The notes beneath the pieces are model-generated. The model did not search any database and had not been told where the DNA came from. It was given only the letters and a program-made list of their open reading frames with translations. Made by a program: the position numbers and the translations under genes. 64,000 nt of DNA, from positions 85,175 to 149,174 of the forward strand of contig JAJEAR010000039.1 of NCBI GenBank assembly GCA_022822665.1, written 5' to 3'. Shown piece by piece: positions 25,324 to 34,200 of the stretch. This stretch comes from Alphaproteobacteria bacterium (GTDB lineage: Bacteria; Pseudomonadota; Alphaproteobacteria; Thalassobaculales; Thalassobaculaceae). Position 1 is the first letter of the stretch. Each line of letters starts with the position of its first letter.

Positions 25324-26229
25324 ATGACCCTCACAGTCCTCAGCTCCGCAACCCGGGAAGTGGTGATCGGTTTCGATCAGCCATTCTGCGTGATCGGCGA
25401 ACGGATCAATCCGACGGGACGCCGGCTGCTGGCCGCGGAGATGGCGACCGGCAACTACAGCCGGGTTACGGCCGATGCCCTGGCCCAGGTCCAGGCCGGG
25501 GCCTTGATGCTGGACGTCAACGCCGGGATACCGCTCGCCGACGAGCCGCGCATCCTTGCCGAGTGTGTCCGGCTGGTCCAGTCTGTCACCGACGTGCCGT
25601 TGTCCATCGACAGTTCCATCATCGACGCGCTGGAGGCCGGACTTGAGGTCTACGAGGGCAAGCCGCTGGTCAACTCGGTCACCGGCGAGGAGGAACGGCT
25701 GGAGTCCGTCCTGCCGCTGGTCCGCCGCTACGGGGCTGCCGTGGTCGCGATCTCCAATGACGAGACCGGGATCTCGGAAGACCCGGATGTCCGCTTCGAG
25801 GTTGCCCGCAAGATCGTCGAGCGGGCCCGGGATCACGGAATCCCCCCGGCCGACGTGGTGGTGGATCCCCTCATCATGCCGGTCGGCGCCATCAACCTCG
25901 CCGGTTCGTCCGCGTTCCGGCTCATTCGCCGCCTGCGCGACGAGCTTGGCGTCAACACCACCTGCGGTGCCTCGAACATCTCGTTCGGCCTGCCGAACCG
26001 GCACGGGCTCAATGCCGCCTTCCTGTCCATGGCCATCGGTGCCGGCATGACATCCGCCATCATGAACCCGCTGCACGGGGAGGAAATGACGGCCGTCTTC
26101 GGCGCCAACGTCATGATGGGCAATGACAGGGAGTGCCGCCGCTGGATCGCGAAGTACCGCGAACCGGTGCCGGAAGGGGTTCTGGTCGGAGCGCGGGCAC
26201 GGCCGCGACGGCGCCGACGGGCCGCCTGA
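25324..26229 (+). CDS. Methyltetrahydrofolate:corrinoid methyltransferase
   Basis: A 301-residue pterin-binding domain protein (DHPS-like TIM barrel) related to AcsE/MtvB-type methyltransferases and the MetH folate domain. Motifs: FCVIGERINPTGRRLL (pterin-site N-terminus), ALMLDVNAGIPLADE, PLSIDSSIIDALEAGLEVYE, PLVNSVTGEEERLESVLPLV, VVDPLIMPVG and NTTCGASNISFGLPNRHGLN. It transfers a methyl group between methyl-H4folate and a corrinoid protein. The start ATG 25324 follows GGGGAG. Between the MTHFR-like and RACo-like genes (seven bases to the latter). A corrinoid protein and an MttB-type methyltransferase are not encoded here. Confidence 0.88.
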   Translation: MTLTVLSSATREVVIGFDQPFCVIGERINPTGRRLLAAEMATGNYSRVTADALAQVQAGALMLDVNAGIPLADEPRILAECVRLVQSVTDVPLSIDSSIIDALEAGLEVYEGKPLVNSVTGEEERLESVLPLVRRYGAAVVAISNDETGISEDPDVRFEVARKIVERARDHGIPPADVVVDPLIMPVGAINLAGSSAFRLIRRLRDELGVNTTCGASNISFGLPNRHGLNAAFLSMAIGAGMTSAIMNPLHGEEMTAVFGANVMMGNDRECRRWIAKYREPVPEGVLVGARARPRRRRRAA

Positions 26230-26236
26230 GCGGCGA

Positions 26237-28252
26237 ATGACGGAACCGCGCGCGCTCGAAGGGAGCGGAACCGACCAGGTCTTCGTGGTTTTTTCCCCGA
26301 GCGGCAGGCGCGGACTGGTACCGGCCGGAACCAGCGTGCTCGAGGCCGCCCGTCACCTCGGGGTCGATCTCGACTCGGTGTGTGGCGGCCGGGCGCTGTG
26401 CGGACGCTGCCAGGTGGTCTTCACCCCGGGCGATTTCCCGAAGTTCCAGGTCTCCGCCGGGCCCGGGGCACTCACCACCCCGGGAGCCGCGGAGACGCGG
26501 TACGCCGGGCGCCGGCGCCTGGCGCCGGACCGCCGGCTTGGCTGCAGCGCGCAGCTTCTGACCGACGCCGTCATCGATGTTCCACCGGAAAGCCAGGTCC
26601 ACCGCCAGGTCATCCGAAAGCGGGCCGAGGCACGCGAGATCGAGGTGCGCCCGGTCACGCGGCTTCACTATGTCGAGGTTGAGCGACCCGACCTCGAGGT
26701 GCCGGCGAGCGATCTGCGCCGCCTGTGCGCCAGCCTGGCCGACCAGTGGCCGGGCCTCGGCGACGACATGACCTGCGATGCGCATGTCCTCGGCACCCTG
26801 CAGAAGACCCTGCGCGACGGTGATTGGAAGGTCACCGTGGCGCTGCGCGGTGGCGACCGCATCGTTGCCGTGTGGCCCGGCCTGCGCGAACGGGTGCTCG
26901 GGCTGGCCCTCGACATCGGTTCCACCACCATGTCGGCCCACCTGTGTGACCTCGCGACCGGCGAGGTCCTGGCCTCGTCCGGAGCCATGAACCCGCAGAT
27001 CCGGTTCGGGGAGGACCTGATGAGCCGGGTCTCCTGGGCGATGATGAACCCGGGCGGTGCTGCGGACATGACCCGGGTGGTTCGCGAGGCCGCGACCGGA
27101 CTGGCCGGGGAGACTGCGCGCGAGGCCGGGGCCGAACCGGACGAGATCCTCGAGGTGGTCATGGTCGGCAACCCGGTCATGCACCACCTGATGCTGGGCA
27201 TCGACCCGTCGGAACTCGGTTTCGCGCCCTTTGCGCTCGCGGTCGACCGGGCGGTCGAGACGAGGGCGGCCGAGCTCGACATCGCCCTGCACCCGGGTAG
27301 CCGCGTCTACGCCCCGGCCTGCATCGCCGGTCACGTCGGGGCCGACGCCGCGGCGGTGATCCTGTCCGAGGGACCATACCGGCGTGACGACATGACGCTG
27401 ATCATCGATGTCGGGACCAATGCCGAAATCGTGCTGGGCAACCGGCATCGCCTGCTTGCCTGTTCGAGCCCGACCGGACCGGCCTTCGAAGGGGCGCAGA
27501 TCTCGTCGGGCCAGCGCGCGGCCCCCGGCGCCATCGAGCGGGTGCGCATCGACAGAACGACGCTCGAGCCGCGGTTTCGCATCATCGGTGTCGACGCCTG
27601 GTCAGACGAACCGGACTTCCCGGCCGATGCCCGGGTCACCGGTATCTGCGGCTCGGGCATCATCGAGGCGCTGGCCGAGCTCTATCTCGCCGGCCTCATG
27701 ACCGCGGACGGCACCATCGACGGGACCTGCCGGGAGCGCACGGAGAGAGTGTTCGCGGACGGGCGGACCTTCTCGTGGCGCCTCGCAGGCGACATCTGCG
27801 TCACCCAGGCCGATGTCCGCGCCATCCAGCTTGCCAAGGCGGCGCTGTACGCCGGATCCCGGTTGCTGATGGACAGGCTCGCAATCGACACCGTCGACCG
27901 CGTCGTGCTGGCCGGCGCCTTCGGCAGCCACATCGACACCACCCATGCCATGGTTCTCGGCATGATCCCGGACTGCCGGCCCGACCGCGTGTACTCCGCC
28001 GGCAACGCCGCCGGAACCGGTGCACGGATTGCCCTGCTCGACCACGAGGCGCGGCGCGAGATCGAACAGGTGGTGCGCCGGGTCGAGAAGATCGAGACCG
28101 CCACCGAGCCGAGGTTCCAGGAGCACTTCGTTGACGCGATGGCGTTTCCGCACCGGACCGATCCCTATCGCCGGCTGCGCCGGCTGGTCGACCTGCCCGA
28201 GCACCGGGCACCGGCGGCCCAGGCGGGCACGCGTCGCCGGCGTCGCCGGTAG
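26237..28252 (+). CDS. RACo-like corrinoid activation protein (ferredoxin + ASKHA, DUF4445)
   Basis: A 671-residue protein with an N-terminal 2Fe-2S ferredoxin domain, cysteines C49-x5-C55-x2-C58 and C103, a linker/middle domain (about 110-215), then an ASKHA ATPase: LALDIGSTTMSAHLCDLATG (phosphate-1), MIIDVGTNAEIV-like LIIDVGTNAEIVLG (phosphate-2), SSPTGPAFEGAQISSGQRAA, and VVLAGAFGSHIDTTHAMVLG with DCRPDRVYSAGNAAGTGARI at the end. Such proteins use ATP to reduce inactivated Co(II) corrinoid proteins. The arginine-rich tail (RRRRRR) is unusual but at the extreme end. It shows that a corrinoid methyl-transfer system operates, with the corrinoid protein elsewhere. Start ATG 26237 excludes an upstream overlap. 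Confidence 0.88.
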   Translation: MTEPRALEGSGTDQVFVVFSPSGRRGLVPAGTSVLEAARHLGVDLDSVCGGRALCGRCQVVFTPGDFPKFQVSAGPGALTTPGAAETRYAGRRRLAPDRRLGCSAQLLTDAVIDVPPESQVHRQVIRKRAEAREIEVRPVTRLHYVEVERPDLEVPASDLRRLCASLADQWPGLGDDMTCDAHVLGTLQKTLRDGDWKVTVALRGGDRIVAVWPGLRERVLGLALDIGSTTMSAHLCDLATGEVLASSGAMNPQIRFGEDLMSRVSWAMMNPGGAADMTRVVREAATGLAGETAREAGAEPDEILEVVMVGNPVMHHLMLGIDPSELGFAPFALAVDRAVETRAAELDIALHPGSRVYAPACIAGHVGADAAAVILSEGPYRRDDMTLIIDVGTNAEIVLGNRHRLLACSSPTGPAFEGAQISSGQRAAPGAIERVRIDRTTLEPRFRIIGVDAWSDEPDFPADARVTGICGSGIIEALAELYLAGLMTADGTIDGTCRERTERVFADGRTFSWRLAGDICVTQADVRAIQLAKAALYAGSRLLMDRLAIDTVDRVVLAGAFGSHIDTTHAMVLGMIPDCRPDRVYSAGNAAGTGARIALLDHEARREIEQVVRRVEKIETATEPRFQEHFVDAMAFPHRTDPYRRLRRLVDLPEHRAPAAQAGTRRRRRR

Positions 28253-28263
28253 CACCGCGGGCT

Positions 28264-28743
28264 TCAACCGGCTTCGCCCGCCTCCGGACGCAGGGCGCGA
28301 AAGAACCCGCTGAGCAGGTCCGCTGCAGCACGTTCATCCACGCCGCCCACCACCTCGGGAGCATGCAGGCAGGTCTGCTGGCGGAAGATCCGTGCGCCAT
28401 GTTCGACCGCCCCGCCCTTCGGGTCGTAGGCCGCGAACACCAGTCGGCGAATCCGCGCGAGCGCGATGGCCTGGGCGCACATGGCGCAGGGCTCGAGCGT
28501 GACGGTGAGATCACAGTCGTCGAGCCGCGGCCGGCCCAGCCTCGCCGCCGCCTCCCGGATCGCCAGCATCTCGGCATGGGCCGTCGGATCGGCGAGTTCA
28601 CGGACCCGGTTGCCGGCGGCGGCCAGTACCTCTCCGGTTGCCGCCACCGTGACCACGGCCCCGACCGGTACCTCGTGGCGCGCCGCCGCGCGCCGCGCCT
28701 CGGCGAGCGCCAGTTCCATGGGTGGCGGGCCGGCGCCCGTCAC
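28264..28743 (-). CDS. tadA: tRNA-specific adenosine deaminase (TadA)-like deaminase
   Basis: A 159-residue zinc deaminase. The zinc site is HAEMLAIREAA (His56, Glu58 as proton shuttle) with LEPCAMCAQAIALARI (Cys86, Cys89); VPVGAVVTVAATGEVLAAAG and FAAYDPKGGAVEHGARIF are the usual TadA substrate segments. It should convert adenosine-34 of tRNA-Arg(ACG) to inosine. I start at GTG 28743, which overlaps the upstream stop as GTGA; a later ATG (MELALAEARR) is an alternative. It is the last gene of the gld-like operon and converges on the RACo-like gene with 11 bases between. Confidence 0.88.
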   Translation of the reverse strand: MTGAGPPPMELALAEARRAAARHEVPVGAVVTVAATGEVLAAAGNRVRELADPTAHAEMLAIREAAARLGRPRLDDCDLTVTLEPCAMCAQAIALARIRRLVFAAYDPKGGAVEHGARIFRQQTCLHAPEVVGGVDERAAADLLSGFFRALRPEAGEAG

Positions 28744-29729
28744 CCGCCGGCCGCCTTCTGCGCGGCACCGAACAGCTTTTCGTACTGCCAGTCGGCAAGC
28801 CGGTACCTCCACGGCGCCAGACGATCGTTGAGCGCATCGGCACGCTGGCGCGCATCGGGACCGGTCGCTGTCGCCTGGAAGGTGAGCCAGCCGTCCCGCC
28901 GCTCGGTAACCTCGATCACCAGTCCGTTCGCGGTGGTGTAGGCCAGGCTGGCACCGGCAGCGACCGCCTCCTCCCCGCGCGGCGCCACGTCGGCCAGCGA
29001 GAGGCGCGCAAGCCCCGAGGCGAGCCGGCGCAGCAGGTCCGGATCGACCTCATGTCCGTCGGCTGCCAGCGACCCGTCGGGCGCGCGTGACACCACGAAG
29101 CCGTCCGCGGCTTCGGGACGCACGGTGATCGCGGTAATCCCGTCGGCGCCAACATCGATGATGGCCCGGTCGAGCCAGTCCTGAATGTCATAGGACAGGT
29201 CGGTGCCGCCGCTTGCCAGCCAGGCCCGGTCAGCTCCGGGTTCGCGCAGGAAGATGCCGTGGCGCGCATCTCCGGTCCGGTGCCAGACCCTGACCCCGAA
29301 CAGCGCATGGGCAAGCACCCCTCCCGCGGCATCCTCAAGGCGCAGCTCGACCGAATTGGCGTCGGTCGCATCCACCGGTTCCACTCCGATCAGCGGGTAG
29401 CGCTCCGCCATCCCGGTTTTCGGTTCGACCAGGCGCATGTCGGCAAGTTCCGTGAGGACTTCCCGGATGCGTCGCGACGACACCGGGTAGCGGTGCTTCT
29501 CCGGCGTGACCCAGTCTCCGGTTTCGGTGCGCTCGAAGGACATCGCGCCCTCTGTCGTTCGCAGCTCGATACGACGCACCGTATCCGGACTGGCGGCCAG
29601 CAGCGGAAACGCCACCTCGCCGGTGCCCACCGCCGTCGCCGTGACCGGCCCGTGCAAGACCGACCATGCCGCTGCGGCCACCGCGACGACAGTCGCGGCA
29701 AGCAGCGCCGTGAAGAACCGCGGGCTCAT
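28740..29729 (-). CDS. DUF4340-domain protein
   Basis: A 329-residue protein with one N-terminal membrane anchor (FFTALLAATVVAVAAAAWSV) and a large extracytoplasmic part. DTVRRIELRTTEGAMSFERT, TGDWVTPEKHRYPVSSRRIR (the 'W..p....p.....v..ll..l' repeat), and LWLASGGTDLSYDIQDWLDR-type and YRLADWQYEKLF segments match DUF4340. In proteobacteria this family regularly follows GldG-like genes. It overlaps the gldG-like gene by four bases (ATGA) and tadA by four (GTGA). It probably works in the same envelope complex as the ABC transporter. Confidence 0.82.
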   Translation of the reverse strand: MSPRFFTALLAATVVAVAAAAWSVLHGPVTATAVGTGEVAFPLLAASPDTVRRIELRTTEGAMSFERTETGDWVTPEKHRYPVSSRRIREVLTELADMRLVEPKTGMAERYPLIGVEPVDATDANSVELRLEDAAGGVLAHALFGVRVWHRTGDARHGIFLREPGADRAWLASGGTDLSYDIQDWLDRAIIDVGADGITAITVRPEAADGFVVSRAPDGSLAADGHEVDPDLLRRLASGLARLSLADVAPRGEEAVAAGASLAYTTANGLVIEVTERRDGWLTFQATATGPDARQRADALNDRLAPWRYRLADWQYEKLFGAAQKAAGG

Positions 29730-31591
29730 GATCTCACCCGGCGGTAGAGCCGGGCGCGACGCGCCTGCAGCAGGGCGAAGGCGACGGCGAACACCCCGAT
29801 CAATGCCGGCACCGCCCAGATGTTGAGCACGGTGAGCAGCGCCTTCAGGTCACGGACATCCTTCTCCAGCGCATACCGGACCTCGCGCAGTTCACCGCGA
29901 ACCTCGAACATCCTGTCGCGTGTCCGGCGGATCTCGTCCTGCTGTTCGGGGGTCAGCACCAGGTCCTCGCCATCGCGGTAGCCGCGCGTGCTGCTGATCT
30001 GGTTCTCGAGCTCCGTCACCGTGCGAAGCAGCGTGCGCTCCTTCGAGCGGTAGCGGGCCTCCGCCTGCCTCGTCATGGTCTCGAGAACCTCGAACGGACG
30101 GTTCGAGATCCCGCGCCCGCGCAACCCGATCATGGCATCGGAGCCGACGAGCTGCTCGAGCGCATTGATCACGAGGTCGCCGTTGTGGGCGAACGGCACG
30201 CTGATGCCGCCCGACGCCGCCGAGCCCTGGGTCCAGACATCATCGCGCAACATGTCGGAGTCGGCGACCAACAGCAGGGTGAGCGGGTGCCCGGCCTCGG
30301 AACGATGCCGCGCTCGCACTGCCTCGTCGGTAACCGCATCGGGTGGACCGTCCGGAAAGGCGGACCGCACCGGGCCCGAGACGCGGGCGATCAGCGCATG
30401 CCCGCTGCCACCCGGCTCGAAGGTTGCGAGGATCTCGACCGGGTCTGGTGCGTACTCGATACGGGCGAGATCGATCACCTGGGAGTCGGCACTGCTGCTG
30501 ACCAGCGGCTCGATCCGGGTCGCAGCGTCCTCGCGGGGAAGGATGTGCCCGCTCGAGCGGAAATGCACCAGCGACAGGTTGGCGGTTACCGGGTCGCCGA
30601 CGGCCATGCCTTCCGGCCCGGCGGCAAACCAGACCGGATAGTCGGTCACCGTGGTCCGCCCGCCGCGATCGACCTGGACCTTGACCGCCCCCTTGCGGTC
30701 GCCAACCACCTGGCGTGCCGGGATCTCGACACCCCAGGCGGCCAGCAGCGGGGCCAGGGTTTCGAGGCTGCCGGTTCTCGGCGCCTGTGTCCGGGGCCGG
30801 ACCAGCGATTCGGCGAACGGATCGAGGAACGCCAGCACGCGCCCGCCGCGCATCACGAACTGGTCGATGGCGTAGACCGTCGCCTGGTCGAGTTCGCCCG
30901 GCTCGGCCAGCCAGACGACGTCGACATCATCGTCGATCGCGGAGACCGACCCGAACAGGGTCCGGATCTCGAAGAACCGTTGGGCCGCCTCGAGCACCGC
31001 CCAGGGGACCGCCTGTGCGGCCGGGTTCCCGTTGAGCGGCAGGTCGCCGAGAAGGGCGACGGTGACCTTTCGCGGCCGGGCAAGGTCGTGGACCATGCGG
31101 GTGAGGTCGTATTCCAGCAGCTCAGCGCGTTCCGGCGTGAGGAAGGGAAGATGGTACCGGCCGTTGGTGCTGTTGCTGCCCGCCAAGCCGAGAAAGAACC
31201 GGTCCTGGCCCAGCACGTCGGCAAAACCCTCGATCCCGTCGGCCAGGGCCATGTCCTCCTCGCGCGAGAACGGCTGCGGGTCGAACCGTTCGACCCTGAG
31301 CAGCCCGCCGGACAGGCGCTGGTAACGTTCCAGCAGCTCGTCGGCCCGACGCGCCAGCGCCACGTAGTCCGGACCGAGGGCCTCGAGGCCCGAACTCGCG
31401 TAGACGCGCACCGTGATCGGCTCGCGGATCGATGCCAGCACGCTGCGGGTTCCCTCCGAGATCGTGAATAGACCGTCCTCGGTCAGGTCGAGCCGGGTCG
31501 ATCGCAGCTCGCGGTCCGCCCAGATGTTGAGTGCAACGAAGAGCACCACGGCGAGTCCGCATCCGAGCAGTGCGCGCAGCCGACGGTTCAT
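29726..31591 (-). CDS. GldG-like ABC-associated membrane protein
   Basis: A 621-residue protein with an N-terminal helix (LRALLGCGLAVVLFVALNIW), a long periplasmic part and a C-terminal helix (ALLTVLNIWAVPALIGVFAVAFALL) preceded by a coiled-coil region rich in charged residues (about 530-590: VTELENQISSTRGYRD..., TRDRMFEVRGELREVRYALE). The early STRLDLTEDGLFTISEGTRS and ITVRVYASSGLEA, and the IDQFVMRGGRVLAFLDPF segment, are hallmarks of GldG/DUF7088-type ABC_transp_aux proteins. With the permease and ATPase upstream it forms a GldAFG-type exporter of unknown cargo. Start ATG 31591. Confidence 0.87.
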   Translation of the reverse strand: MNRRLRALLGCGLAVVLFVALNIWADRELRSTRLDLTEDGLFTISEGTRSVLASIREPITVRVYASSGLEALGPDYVALARRADELLERYQRLSGGLLRVERFDPQPFSREEDMALADGIEGFADVLGQDRFFLGLAGSNSTNGRYHLPFLTPERAELLEYDLTRMVHDLARPRKVTVALLGDLPLNGNPAAQAVPWAVLEAAQRFFEIRTLFGSVSAIDDDVDVVWLAEPGELDQATVYAIDQFVMRGGRVLAFLDPFAESLVRPRTQAPRTGSLETLAPLLAAWGVEIPARQVVGDRKGAVKVQVDRGGRTTVTDYPVWFAAGPEGMAVGDPVTANLSLVHFRSSGHILPREDAATRIEPLVSSSADSQVIDLARIEYAPDPVEILATFEPGGSGHALIARVSGPVRSAFPDGPPDAVTDEAVRARHRSEAGHPLTLLLVADSDMLRDDVWTQGSAASGGISVPFAHNGDLVINALEQLVGSDAMIGLRGRGISNRPFEVLETMTRQAEARYRSKERTLLRTVTELENQISSTRGYRDGEDLVLTPEQQDEIRRTRDRMFEVRGELREVRYALEKDVRDLKALLTVLNIWAVPALIGVFAVAFALLQARRARLYRRVRS

Positions 31592-31611
31592 GGGTATCAC
31601 CGGCCGGTCCC

Positions 31612-32343
31612 CTATGGCTTGCGGAACTCGAGGATCGCGCAATTCGCCACCAGGCCCAGCACGATCAGCGACACGAAGTAGACCAGGGTCCGCGCATCGA
31701 TCACGCCCTGGCTGATGGTCTCGAAGTTGTTGAGCGCGCTCAGCGAGACCACGGTGTCGATCATCCAGCCGGGGGCCCACCCCTCGAAGGCGGTGCGTAC
31801 GATATCGACCCCGCTCATCATGGCCAGGAAACACAGGGTCGCCCCGACCACGAAGGCGATCACCTGGTTGCCTGTCATTGCCGAGGCACAGGCGCTGAGC
31901 GACAGGAACCCGCCCGCGAGCAGCCAGCTCGCAAGGTAGGACGCAACGATCACGCCGTTGTCCGGGTTGCCGAGCCAGTTGACCGTGATCCAGACCGGCG
32001 CGGTCAGCACCAGTGCCACCCCGGCGAAGATCCAGGCGGCGAGGAACTTGCCGACCACCGCCTCGGCCGGGGTCACCGGCAGGGTCATCAGGAATTCAAT
32101 CGTGCCGGTCTTGCGTTCTTCCGCCCACAGCCGCATGCCTATCGCCGGCATCAGGAACAGGTACAGCCACGGGTGGAAACGGAAGAAGGCCCCGAGTTCG
32201 GCCACGCCGGTCTCGAGCAGGTAGCCGACCTTGAAGGTCAGCGCACCGGACATCGCCAGGAACACGACGATGAACACGTAGGCGAGCGGTGCGCCGAAGT
32301 ATGCCGCCAGCTCGCGCCGGGCGATCATGGCCACGGTTCTCAC
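31612..32343 (-). CDS. GldF-like ABC-2 permease
   Basis: A 243-residue ABC-2 family permease with about six membrane segments. MIARRELAAYFGAPLAYVFI is the usual cytoplasmic entry helix, followed by MRLWAEERKTGTIEFLMTLP (the loop contacting the ATPase), PVTPAEAVVGKFLAAWIFAG and later helices near 95-115, 140-165, 170-190 and 218-238. It overlaps the ATPase gene by four bases (ATGA at 32340-32343). Twenty bases separate it from the gldG-like gene. The transporter type is known from Bacteroidetes gliding, but proteobacterial copies have no proven role. Confidence 0.87.
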   Translation of the reverse strand: MRTVAMIARRELAAYFGAPLAYVFIVVFLAMSGALTFKVGYLLETGVAELGAFFRFHPWLYLFLMPAIGMRLWAEERKTGTIEFLMTLPVTPAEAVVGKFLAAWIFAGVALVLTAPVWITVNWLGNPDNGVIVASYLASWLLAGGFLSLSACASAMTGNQVIAFVVGATLCFLAMMSGVDIVRTAFEGWAPGWMIDTVVSLSALNNFETISQGVIDARTLVYFVSLIVLGLVANCAILEFRKP

Positions 32344-33296
32344 GCCACCTCTCCCGCCTGGCGCGTCAGCTGGCGGAACACGTCCTCCATGCGGCCGGGT
32401 TCGCGCCAGAACTCGAGAACCGCCACTTCCCGGTCGACCAGCGCCCGGTGCAACGGCGCCCTGAGGTCGGCATCATCTCCGCCCATGACCCTGATTTCGG
32501 TGTCGTCGCCGGACGGTGCGGGACGGTCGACGGCAACCAGTCCGGTTACCGTGCCGATTGCGTCCATGGCTCTCGCCGCGTGCTCGCGTGAAACCCTGAT
32601 GCACATCACGTTGTGCCGGGCGGAACGTGCCGCCAGCGCGGCGGGCGCTGCGTCGGCGACGACCCTGCCAGCGGCGATCACCACCGCGCGCGAACACACC
32701 GCCTCGACCTCGTCGAGGTTGTGGGTCGAGACGATCACCGCCTTGCGGCCCGCCATCTCGCGCAGCAGCGCGCGCACCTCGTGTTTCTGGTTCGGGTCGA
32801 GGCCGTCTGTGGGTTCATCGAGCACCAGGACCTCTGGATCGAGCAGGATGGCCTGGGCGAGGCCAACCCGGCGCCTGAACCCCTTCGACAGTGTGCCGAT
32901 CGGCTGGTGCAGCACGCCGTCGAGCTGCAGGCGCCGCGCGGCGGCCGCGACCGCATCACGCCGCGCCCGGCCGTCGAGCCGGCGGACCCGCGCCACGAAG
33001 TCGAGGAAACCCGACGGCGTCATCTCGTCGTAGAGCGGTGCTCCCTCGGGCAGGTATCCGAGGCTCCGGCGCGCCGCGAGCGGACTGGCGACGACATCGT
33101 GGCCGCACACGCTGGCCGACCCCGAGGTGGGCACGAGGTAGCCAGCCAGCAGCTTCAGCGTCGTCGACTTGCCGGCCCCGTTGGGCCCGAGAAGCCCGAC
33201 AACCTCGCCCCGTTCGACCGAGAAACTGACGTCGCGCACCGCCTCGATCGGCCCGAACAGCTTGGTCAGCCGGACAATCCGGATCAGTGGCTCCAT
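32340..33296 (-). CDS. GldA-like ABC transporter ATPase
   Basis: A 318-residue ATPase. Walker A GPNGAGKS at residues 37-44, Q-loop GYLPEGAPLYDEM, signature LSKGFRRRVGLAQAIL near 133, Walker B VLVLDEPTDGLDPNQ and the H-loop STHNLDEVEAV follow in order. The C-terminal 80 residues form the extra domain seen in GldA/CcmA-type exporters. It starts the operon gldA-gldF-gldG-DUF4340-tadA, whose genes overlap by four bases or nearly touch, so expression is coordinated. Start ATG 33296 lies 125 bases from the divergent MlaF-like gene, and both promoters should be in that gap. Confidence 0.88.
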   Translation of the reverse strand: MEPLIRIVRLTKLFGPIEAVRDVSFSVERGEVVGLLGPNGAGKSTTLKLLAGYLVPTSGSASVCGHDVVASPLAARRSLGYLPEGAPLYDEMTPSGFLDFVARVRRLDGRARRDAVAAAARRLQLDGVLHQPIGTLSKGFRRRVGLAQAILLDPEVLVLDEPTDGLDPNQKHEVRALLREMAGRKAVIVSTHNLDEVEAVCSRAVVIAAGRVVADAAPAALAARSARHNVMCIRVSREHAARAMDAIGTVTGLVAVDRPAPSGDDTEIRVMGGDDADLRAPLHRALVDREVAVLEFWREPGRMEDVFRQLTRQAGEVA

Positions 33297-33421
33297 TGAC
33301 TTCCAGGGTACCAGGGGTTTCAGATGCAGGTGGGATGTAGGCGAGGAACGCGAATTCTACAAGGGCAGACCCGGACTGAATTCCCGCCTCCCGGACCGCA
33401 ACGCAACCCGATGCCGGGGCC

Positions 33422-34180
33422 GTGTACATGTCATTCGGTTTCGTTGCCCGCTCGATCGCCCGGACATTCAATGCGCATCCGGTCCTCCGCTCGATCGATC
33501 TGGAGGTTCCTTCCGGCACCACCACGGCACTGATCGGCCCGTCGGCGGCCGGCAAGTCGGTGCTGGTGCGCTGCCTGCTCGGGCTGTCGCCTGCCGATGC
33601 CGGGCATGTCGAGATCGCGGGCCGCAGCGAGCCGAGCCTCGCCGGCCACCGCGACCGCATCGGCGTCCTGTTCCAGCGCAACGCGCTGTTCGACAGCATG
33701 ACGGTGTGCGACAACGTCGCGTTCCGCCTGGTCGAGTGCGAGGGCTGGCCGCGGCGCCGCGCCCGCGAGCTGGCGCGCGACCTGCTGGCAAGGGTGGGCC
33801 TGCCCGGCGCCGTGGCGACGCAGTTCCCCTCGGAACTTTCCGGCGGCATGCAGAAGCGGGCGGCACTGGCCCGCGCGCTGGTCGGCGACCCCGATCTGCT
33901 GATCCTCGATGATCCCACCGCCGGGCTGGACCCGGTCCGGACCACCGCCATCCTGGACCTGATCGACGCGCACCGCGCGCGCACCGGCGCCACGGTGCTG
34001 GCCGTCACCGGGGACATGAAGGTCGCGCGGCACCGGTTCGACCGCATCGCCCTGCTGCACGACGGTATCATCCGGTGGGCCGGAACCGCCGCGGCGGCGG
34101 CTGACAGCACCAACCCGTGGCTCGAGCAGATGCTGGCGGGGCGCCCCGAGGGCCCGATCCGTTCCCGGGTCAGGGCGTAG
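33422..34180 (+). CDS. MlaF-like ABC ATPase, orphan
   Basis: An ATPase of about 252 residues. Walker A GPSAAGKS, Q-loop IGVLFQRNALFDSMTV, signature SGGMQKRAALARALVGDP and Walker B DLLILDDPTAGLDPVRT resemble MlaF/Ttg2A, the ATPase that drives phospholipid traffic between the membranes; 'GVLFQ..ALF.S.tV..NVaF.L' is typical of that family. The start is GTG 33422 or ATG 33428. No mlaE permease or mlaD gene accompanies it, so it either serves components elsewhere or has another job. Downstream is a convergent IclR gene. Confidence 0.8.
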   Translation: MYMSFGFVARSIARTFNAHPVLRSIDLEVPSGTTTALIGPSAAGKSVLVRCLLGLSPADAGHVEIAGRSEPSLAGHRDRIGVLFQRNALFDSMTVCDNVAFRLVECEGWPRRRARELARDLLARVGLPGAVATQFPSELSGGMQKRAALARALVGDPDLLILDDPTAGLDPVRTTAILDLIDAHRARTGATVLAVTGDMKVARHRFDRIALLHDGIIRWAGTAAAAADSTNPWLEQMLAGRPEGPIRSRVRA

Positions 34181-34200
34181 CCGATGACGGCGCCGTGATC

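Noticed and set aside
26111..27448. Minus-strand open frame of about 445 codons inside the RACo-like gene
   Set aside because: It is antisense to clear ferredoxin and ASKHA motifs and has low-complexity composition.
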